Below, in pieces: positions 58,831-64,000 of a stretch of DNA of 64,000 bases. Under the pieces are notes generated by a model. That model worked only from the letters and a program-made list of their open reading frames with translations. It was not told where the DNA came from and made no database searches. The position numbers and the translations under genes were made by a program. The stretch's first letter is position 1, and each line of letters opens with the position of its first letter. Source of the DNA: Lachnoclostridium sp. An118 (lineage in GTDB: Bacteria > Bacillota > Clostridia > Lachnospirales > Lachnospiraceae); the NCBI RefSeq assembly GCF_002160985.1, contig NZ_NFLQ01000003.1, forward strand, positions 186,001 to 250,000, given 5' to 3'.

Positions 58831-59562
58831 TCAGGACATCCGCTCAAGGAGCCCCGGCAGCTCCTTAACAGAGTCCAGGATATAGTCTGCCTCTCCCCGG
58901 AAATCCTCCTCGCTGCTGACGCCGCTCAAGACGCCTATGGCGATGCCGCCGTTGTTCCTTGCGAAGGCCACGTCATTGTAGGTGTCCCCCACCACAGCGA
59001 TCTCCTCCGGCTTCAGGTTGAATTTATGCTGGAACTCCAGGAACATGTCCGCCTCCGGCTTGGGTCTTTTTACGCCGTCATCGGCTCCCACGTAGTCAAA
59101 CTCCTGATAGGTGCCCAGCTTTTTCAGGCAGCTCTTGGCGGAGCGCATGGTGTCTGCCGTGGCAAGTCCCACGCAGATGCCCCTCTCCTTTAGGGCCCGC
59201 AGCATCTTTTTGATATCTGTGACCTGCGTGTAGCTCACATTTTTCCCAGTCACATTCTCGTCGAAGAGGCGCTCCAGCTGCTCCTGGACTCTGGCCGGAT
59301 CCAGAGTGATCCCCTTCTTTTCCAGCGCCTGGCAGATATCTGCCGCTATCTCCTGGTAGGACTTGTAGGCCAGGGCTCCTCTCGGGTCCACCTTCCCGTC
59401 CTCCACTCCCATGGCACGCAGCACGTAGTCGGTCATGTCCTTGTCCGGCTGGATGTGGTTTTCCTCGAGAAATGCGGGCGTCACAGCCAGGGCCGCCTGG
59501 AGCCACAGGGAGAAAAAGTCCACCAGTGTCCCGTCTTTGTCAAATAAAATTCCTCTGATCAT
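58831..59562 (-). CDS. HAD-superfamily phosphatase (phosphoglycolate-phosphatase-like)
   Basis: A 243-residue enzyme: DxD nucleophile motif GILFDKDGTLVDF (Asp8, Asp10), GLATADTMRS (motif II), Lys in KRPKPEADMF and GDTYNDVAFARNNG with acidic motif IV. A helical cap lies at about 17-85. It dephosphorylates a small phosphate ester in the cytoplasm. It sits 2 bases after the PHP gene in the import operon, suggesting work on the imported compound. Confidence 0.9.
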   Translation of the reverse strand: MIRGILFDKDGTLVDFFSLWLQAALAVTPAFLEENHIQPDKDMTDYVLRAMGVEDGKVDPRGALAYKSYQEIAADICQALEKKGITLDPARVQEQLERLFDENVTGKNVSYTQVTDIKKMLRALKERGICVGLATADTMRSAKSCLKKLGTYQEFDYVGADDGVKRPKPEADMFLEFQHKFNLKPEEIAVVGDTYNDVAFARNNGGIAIGVLSGVSSEEDFRGEADYILDSVKELPGLLERMS

Positions 59563-59563
59563 A

Positions 59564-61069
59564 TTAAAGTTCTTCCATTGTCTTTTTTATTTCGCCAAAG
59601 GTGCGGTACCGGGAGTTCGCCGATCCTCTGAACACAGGGTTCATGTAGCCGAGGAATTCCTTCTCCCGGCTGCGGACGTCCAGGCGAAGCCACTGCCACT
59701 TTTCTTCCTCAAGTTCAGCGTCAGCCAGCACCTCCCATTTTCCGCCTTCCAGTTCTCTGACCTCCAGCTCTCTGACTTCCAGCTCCCGGGAAGCGCCGTT
59801 TCTCACCAGAGAGACCACCGGCTTTTCAGCAAGCCCCTCTATCAGCACCTGTATCGTTACTCTGTCCACGTCCTCAGGGAGCTCATCTCCCGGAAGAAAG
59901 GTCCTGCCGGCTCCGTGGATCACGGGAGTCATCCTGCAGAAGCGGGTGACGCACATGTGCCCGGCCTTCACGGCCGCCATGAGGTTGTCCGGCGTAAGCT
60001 CCCCGCAGCAGACCCAGGTAGCCGGGTCTCCGGGAATGGAGGGAAGGTCCGCCCCCTCGTAGCGCTCCTCTATGAGATTGTGGGAGTCGCTGCCGCCCAC
60101 ACCGTAGATCCGATGACCATCCTGCCAGAGGGCGTCCAGGAAGCGCACGGCCTTCTCGTTGGAGTCTTTGGCGTCTGTGTAAGTTGGGTCGTTGATGATC
60201 TCCAGGCAGTCGATGTCATCCAGGTCAGTCTGGTCATAGCGCCATTTCCATATGGTGAGGAAGGGGTGGTTGATGCTTGTGATCCAATGGTTCTCCCTCG
60301 CCTCCCGGATTGTCTCCTCCATGTAGCTGTCCACGATCTCCTCGCCGTTGTGAGCCACAATGTCCAGGATCCGCTCCGGCAGCTTTGTGATGCCGAACAG
60401 GTTCATATGTCCCTTGTCCGTCGTCACCTCTATGCCGGGAAGGATGCACAGGGATGTGTCACACCAGCCTGTGTGCATCAGATTGTGCTCTGTGGGCACG
60501 TAGAAGTCCATGTCCATATCCACTGCCTTCTTCATGGCATTTTCCAGGGGCTCCTTCCCGTCGGACAGCCTTGTGTGGGTGTGGAAATCCCCCTTATACC
60601 ACTGCTTTTTTGTGCCGTACACCTTGTCCCAGCGGTACTTTTCCGGGGAAATCTCCAGGGTGTCCTCCACCCAGGCGAGGCCGCCCATGGGGTCTGACAC
60701 AGGGCCCTCCCCGTCGGACACGGTCATGGTGATACAGCCTCTCTTGTCCCCCAGCCTCTGGTGCAGATACTCCGTAAAGATGCCCAGGCACACCTGCCAC
60801 GTTCCCGGCTGTATCCTGCCCGGCACGCCTCCTATGGTAGTGTCCTTTGGGCCCTTTCCCACGCACAGGCCCTGGTCTCCCCAGGCCAGCTGCTTCTGAA
60901 GACGGATATGTCCCTCCGGGTCCTCCAGGATGAGAAAGCTCATATAGCGGAATTCCTCCGGCAGATCCACTTTGATATACAGTCTTTCTGTGTCACAGGG
61001 AACCACCAGCGGCTCCCTGTGCAGATTTTCAGCCTCCCGGCTGACGGTAAATTTCAGTTCCTGTCTCAT
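59564..61069 (-). CDS. PHP-domain phosphoesterase (CehA/McbA family)
   Basis: A 501-residue protein: an N-terminal beta-sandwich (about 1-155), then a PHP domain with KGDFHTHTRLSDGKEPLENA (metal His-x-His), VPTEHNLMHTG, GIEVTTDKGHMNLFGI and SINHPFLTIWKW, and VGGSDSHNLIEERYEG later. This is the CehA/McbA-type metallohydrolase layout. Members cleave phosphate or carbamate esters. ATG at 61069 nearly overlaps the stop of the binding-protein gene. There is no signal peptide. Near 438-450 the short repeat RELEVRELEVRELEG occurs. Confidence 0.88.
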   Translation of the reverse strand: MRQELKFTVSREAENLHREPLVVPCDTERLYIKVDLPEEFRYMSFLILEDPEGHIRLQKQLAWGDQGLCVGKGPKDTTIGGVPGRIQPGTWQVCLGIFTEYLHQRLGDKRGCITMTVSDGEGPVSDPMGGLAWVEDTLEISPEKYRWDKVYGTKKQWYKGDFHTHTRLSDGKEPLENAMKKAVDMDMDFYVPTEHNLMHTGWCDTSLCILPGIEVTTDKGHMNLFGITKLPERILDIVAHNGEEIVDSYMEETIREARENHWITSINHPFLTIWKWRYDQTDLDDIDCLEIINDPTYTDAKDSNEKAVRFLDALWQDGHRIYGVGGSDSHNLIEERYEGADLPSIPGDPATWVCCGELTPDNLMAAVKAGHMCVTRFCRMTPVIHGAGRTFLPGDELPEDVDRVTIQVLIEGLAEKPVVSLVRNGASRELEVRELEVRELEGGKWEVLADAELEEEKWQWLRLDVRSREKEFLGYMNPVFRGSANSRYRTFGEIKKTMEEL

Positions 61070-61070
61070 T

Positions 61071-62366
61071 TTATAACGCGTCCAGCGCCTCCTGTGCAGT
61101 TGCCTGCGCCGCATCCAGCGCCTCCTGCGCCGGTACGTTCTCCAGTTCCACCTGGTCTGCCGCGATCTTCAGAGCGTCCAGGATCTTTCCGCCCGTCGGG
61201 TCGATGAGGGCAGATGTGCCGTGCATTGCCTGCTGGAGCGGTACAAGAGCGTGGGGGTTCTCATCTGTGTAGGCCTTGAAATCCGGCACCTCCTGGGTGG
61301 ACTCGCGGACAGCCACGTACCCTGTCGCCATGGACCATTTCGCCTGGTTCTCCGGTGTTGTGAAGTACTTCATGAACTCGTACACGCCCTGCTTCTCCTC
61401 GTCGGAAGATCCCTCCAACATGACAAGCTGGAGCGCGTCCGCTGTGGGCGCTGACGGGTTGTCGTTAAATCCGGGCTGCTCGATGGCGCCTACGATATTG
61501 AAGTCAAGGTCTGCCTGGTCTCCTGAGGATCCCGTGTACCCGCCGGCCTTGTTCTGGAGCACATCGTCAATGGTGGTGTACCAGTACTCCCAGCCCTGTC
61601 CGCCGGAGTTTACCTTCATGATCTTGTCGTCGTGGATCCATTTGCGGAAGCTCTCCCATACGTCCACCCACTCTTTGGAGTTGATCAGGCATGTCTCGCC
61701 GTCCTCGCTGAGGAGAGACGCACCGTTGCTGAGAGCTGCGTCCACAAGGTTCCCGTAGCCCCACATGGGCTCCCATCCAACCACGCTGTCTGTTGTGATC
61801 TTCTCGGCTGCCGCCTCCAGGTCCTGCCATGTCTTGATGGTGGTGGGGTCGATCCCTGCGTCGGCAAAGATCTGCTTGTTGTAGTAGAGCACCTGTGTAG
61901 TTCCGTAGGCCGGAAGGGCAAAGAGCTTTCCGTCCGCGTCCACGCCCTGGTCATAGAAGACCGGAATGTAGTCCTCTTTGTCGAACTCGTCGTCAGCGTC
62001 CACAAACTCATTGATGTCTGCCACCAGGTTCTTCTCTGAGAGGTTTCTGGACTTGTCTGTGTCGAGAAGGGCCATGTCCGGCGCGTTCTTTCCGGCAATA
62101 CCTGCCTGGAGCTTCTCGTAGGTCTCTGTGTAGTCTGCCTGTGTGGTGGTGGCAACCTCGTACTCATCCTGGGATGCGTTGAAGTCGTCCACGATCTCCT
62201 GGAACACGTTCACAGCTGTCTTTCCGCCTGAGTACCACAGGTCGATCTGGAGCTTTCCGTCTGCTGTCGTTGTGGGCTCAGAGGAGGAGGAACCGCCGCC
62301 GCAGCCCGCCAGAAGGGATGTTGCCATAGCGCATAATAAAAGTGCAGATACAATTCTTTTCTTCAT
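61071..62366 (-). CDS. Extracellular solute-binding lipoprotein (UgpB/MalE type)
   Basis: A 431-residue lipoprotein: signal SALLLCAMATSLLAGCGGG with lipobox Cys22, a Ser-rich linker and a family 1 solute-binding domain (DLWYSGGKTAVNVFQEIVDD, FALPAYGTTQVLYYNKQIFA). The pattern is close to UgpB-like glycerol-3-phosphate or sugar binding proteins. ATG at 62366 has AAAGGAG upstream. It captures the substrate outside the membrane for the two permeases. The substrate cannot be named from the sequence. Confidence 0.92.
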   Translation of the reverse strand: MKKRIVSALLLCAMATSLLAGCGGGSSSSEPTTTADGKLQIDLWYSGGKTAVNVFQEIVDDFNASQDEYEVATTTQADYTETYEKLQAGIAGKNAPDMALLDTDKSRNLSEKNLVADINEFVDADDEFDKEDYIPVFYDQGVDADGKLFALPAYGTTQVLYYNKQIFADAGIDPTTIKTWQDLEAAAEKITTDSVVGWEPMWGYGNLVDAALSNGASLLSEDGETCLINSKEWVDVWESFRKWIHDDKIMKVNSGGQGWEYWYTTIDDVLQNKAGGYTGSSGDQADLDFNIVGAIEQPGFNDNPSAPTADALQLVMLEGSSDEEKQGVYEFMKYFTTPENQAKWSMATGYVAVRESTQEVPDFKAYTDENPHALVPLQQAMHGTSALIDPTGGKILDALKIAADQVELENVPAQEALDAAQATAQEALDAL

Positions 62367-62428
62367 GATATTTCTCCTTTTTTGCTTTTTTTCTTTCCTT
62401 TGTTTTGAATGATATATGTAAGAGGGTT

Positions 62429-63265
62429 TTATCCCTTCATACCCGTGTCTCCGCCGATACCGTTGATGAACCATTTCTGGGTGAAGGCAAACAGTATCAG
62501 GAGGGGCAGTACGATGATGGCGCTGCCGGCCATGACAAGGGGCCACTCGGTCCCGTAGGCTCCGCCCTCGATGAAAAACTTCCGAAGTCCCTGGGACACC
62601 AGCATCTTTGAGTCTGAGTCCGTGATCAGGGAGGGCCACATGTAGTTGTTGTAGCAGGTGATAAAGTTCATAAGTCCCATCGTTATGAAGGAGGACTTTG
62701 TCATGGGACACACCACTCTCCAGAGGATCTGCCAGTGGTTGGCCCCGTCTATCCTGGCCGCCTCGATCATACCCGCAGGCACCTGCATGAAGGCCTGCCT
62801 CAGAAGGAAGATGCCGAATATGCTGACGCATCCGGAGATGATCAGTCCTGTGTATGTGTTCAGAAGTCCCCAGTCTGCCAGGATGATGTAGCTGGGAATG
62901 TAGGTGGCTGCCGTGGGCAGCATGTAGGTTCCCATGATCACCGCGAAGAGGATCTTCTTTCCCTTAAATTTCATAAACACGATGGCGTAGGCGATCATGG
63001 CCCCGGTCACAATCTGGATGAGCAGGGTAAAGGCTGACACATACAGACTGTTTGCCACATATTTCAGAAGGGGCGAGTCAAAAATGACTTCAGAAAAATT
63101 CTGCCACTGGAACTCTGCCGGGAAAAAGGCCGACACATTCATGATCTCCGCCTTTGTCTTCAACGCACTTAATATCATCCAGATAAAGGGGAAGACTGTA
63201 AATACGCAGAACACAAGAAGCACAATGATCTTGCCTGTTTTTTGGATTCCTGTTCTTATCTTCAT
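62429..63265 (-). CDS. ugpE: Carbohydrate ABC importer permease (UgpE type)
   Basis: A 278-residue permease with six membrane helices and the EAA loop EAARIDGANHWQILWRVVCP (about 187). It is MalG/UgpE-like. It is between the other permease and the binding-protein gene, all in one direction. Confidence 0.92.
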   Translation of the reverse strand: MKIRTGIQKTGKIIVLLVFCVFTVFPFIWMILSALKTKAEIMNVSAFFPAEFQWQNFSEVIFDSPLLKYVANSLYVSAFTLLIQIVTGAMIAYAIVFMKFKGKKILFAVIMGTYMLPTAATYIPSYIILADWGLLNTYTGLIISGCVSIFGIFLLRQAFMQVPAGMIEAARIDGANHWQILWRVVCPMTKSSFITMGLMNFITCYNNYMWPSLITDSDSKMLVSQGLRKFFIEGGAYGTEWPLVMAGSAIIVLPLLILFAFTQKWFINGIGGDTGMKG

Positions 63266-63280
63266 ACTTTTCCCTCTCTT

Positions 63281-64000
63281 CTAGTAGTGGACCCATTTCT
63301 TGGAGGCCGTAAACTGCACTGCCGACAGGAATACGGTCAGGATGATCATGACGATGGCCACCGCGGTAGCCTGCCCCATGTTAAATTCCTCAAATCCAAG
63401 CTGGTAATACATGTATAAAAGTGTCCTTGTACTTCCCGACGGCCCTCCCTGGGTCAGGATCTGTATCTGGTCATAGGCCTGCAGGGAGGTGACCATGGTG
63501 ATGATGACGAGGAAGAAGGTGGTGGGCGAGATGCACGGGAGCGTCACGTCCCGAAATCTCTGCCAGCCCTTTGCCCCGTCCAGCCCGCTCGCCTCGTAGA
63601 GCTCCTTGGGAACCTTCTCCAGGGCGGACAGGTAAAAGATCATGGCATATCCAAGGCTCTTCCAGACCGTCACGATGATGACCGCCAGCATGGCCGTGTC
63701 AGAGCTTTTGATCCACTGGAGTGCTGGAAGATGCAGAAATTCCAGCACTGTGTTCGCAATTCCCGTATCCGGGTCATAGATCCATGTCCACACGATGGAA
63801 ATTGCCACTGTAGGCGTGATCCACGGGGAAAAGAGGATGAACTTGATGATCCCGCTCCCCTTAAACGCCTTCTGCATCAGCAGCGCCAGGAGCAGTCCCA
63901 GGACGATGGTGGGGATGAGGGTCCCCACTGTGAACACGATGGTGTTCCACAGGGCATCGTAGAAACGTGCGTCCTTGAAGAGCGCTATAAAGTTGTCAAG
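63281..64000 (-). CDS. ugpA: Carbohydrate ABC importer permease (UgpA type), N-terminus outside the window
   Basis: At least 240 residues. The reverse-strand frame continues without a stop to the last base (...LDNFIALFKDARFYDALWNT), so the start lies beyond 64000. It has MalF/UgpA-like helices and the EAA loop YEASGLDGAKGWQRFRDVTLP (in two parts). It is the first visible gene of the operon ugpA-ugpE-binding protein-PHP-HAD-ugpC. Confidence 0.92.
   Translation of the reverse strand, partial: LDNFIALFKDARFYDALWNTIVFTVGTLIPTIVLGLLLALLMQKAFKGSGIIKFILFSPWITPTVAISIVWTWIYDPDTGIANTVLEFLHLPALQWIKSSDTAMLAVIIVTVWKSLGYAMIFYLSALEKVPKELYEASGLDGAKGWQRFRDVTLPCISPTTFFLVIITMVTSLQAYDQIQILTQGGPSGSTRTLLYMYYQLGFEEFNMGQATAVAIVMIILTVFLSAVQFTASKKWVHY

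Noticed and set aside
59760-59830. Short tandem Arg-Glu-Leu-Glu-Val repeats in the PHP protein as a mobile repeat
   Set aside because: Only about three near-identical pentads inside a coding frame; likely local slippage within a charged linker.
1-64000. CRISPR arrays, rRNA genes and insertion sequences
   Set aside because: I saw no regularly spaced repeats, no rRNA motifs and no transposase-like protein anywhere in the window.

Overview
The window looks like a Clostridia chromosome, most likely Lachnospiraceae, carrying the right-hand part of a Tn916-family integrative conjugative element (ICE). The host assignment rests on the gene content: a fab/acc operon with FabK and an AccD-AccA fusion, two-subunit SdaAA/SdaAB serine dehydratase, an ECF transporter core next to truA, DUF5714, a CcpA cre box and Firmicutes-type promoters and ribosome binding sites. 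No species is claimed.

Region 1 (1 to about 14330) is the ICE. In Tn916 order it holds two ArdA-type antirestriction genes, then tcpE, the VirB4-like ATPase, the VirB6-like membrane protein, the NlpC/P60 hydrolase and tcpC. A cargo block follows where Tn916 carries tetM: two AbrB-type regulators, an ABC-2 exporter and two small unknown genes. The block is visibly richer in A+T than the ICE backbone and has its own promoters and long palindromic operators. Next come the element's control genes (reverse-strand XRE repressor, orf7-like sigma factor, orf8-like HTH protein), excisionase and tyrosine integrase. The relaxase and coupling protein lie before the window.

Region 2 (about 14330-34570) is chromosome with a higher G+C content. 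It begins with a catabolite-controlled uronate pair, uxaA and uxaB, in which uxaA lacks about 70 internal residues. It continues with DUF5714, nagA, a two-component system, a cysteine desulfidase and an Lsa-type ABC-F protein with a promoter, 6-residue leader ORF and terminator typical of antibiotic-responsive attenuation. After these come truA-ecfT-ecfA2-ecfA1, a cyclophilin, an aminotransferase with an RraA-like gene, a sirtuin and a PPC-domain protein.

Region 3 (34568-45554, reverse strand) is a 12-gene fatty-acid synthesis operon: fabH-acpP-fabK-fabD-fabG-fabF-accB-fabZ-accC-accDA, a FabK-like nitronate monooxygenase and a FabT-like MarR regulator. A TTTGA-N3-TCAAA operator sits at the fabH promoter, suggesting feedback by the regulator encoded at the operon's end.

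Region 4 (45603-49406) has a methyltransferase, a DUF368/PopT undecaprenyl-phosphate translocase, sdaAB-sdaAA and tRNA-Leu(CAG).

Region 5 (49407-57600) follows the tRNA and is a decayed, poorly conserved island. It holds a type I restriction HsdR remnant, a gene with an in-frame TGA, a lipoprotein gene with two frameshifts, half a flavodoxin behind a membrane segment, two DUF3592 proteins, a serine hydrolase and an XRE regulator overlapping an esterase.

Region 6 (57645-64000, reverse strand) is a Ugp/Msm-type ABC importer operon with a PHP-domain phosphoesterase and a HAD phosphatase. It runs off the window.
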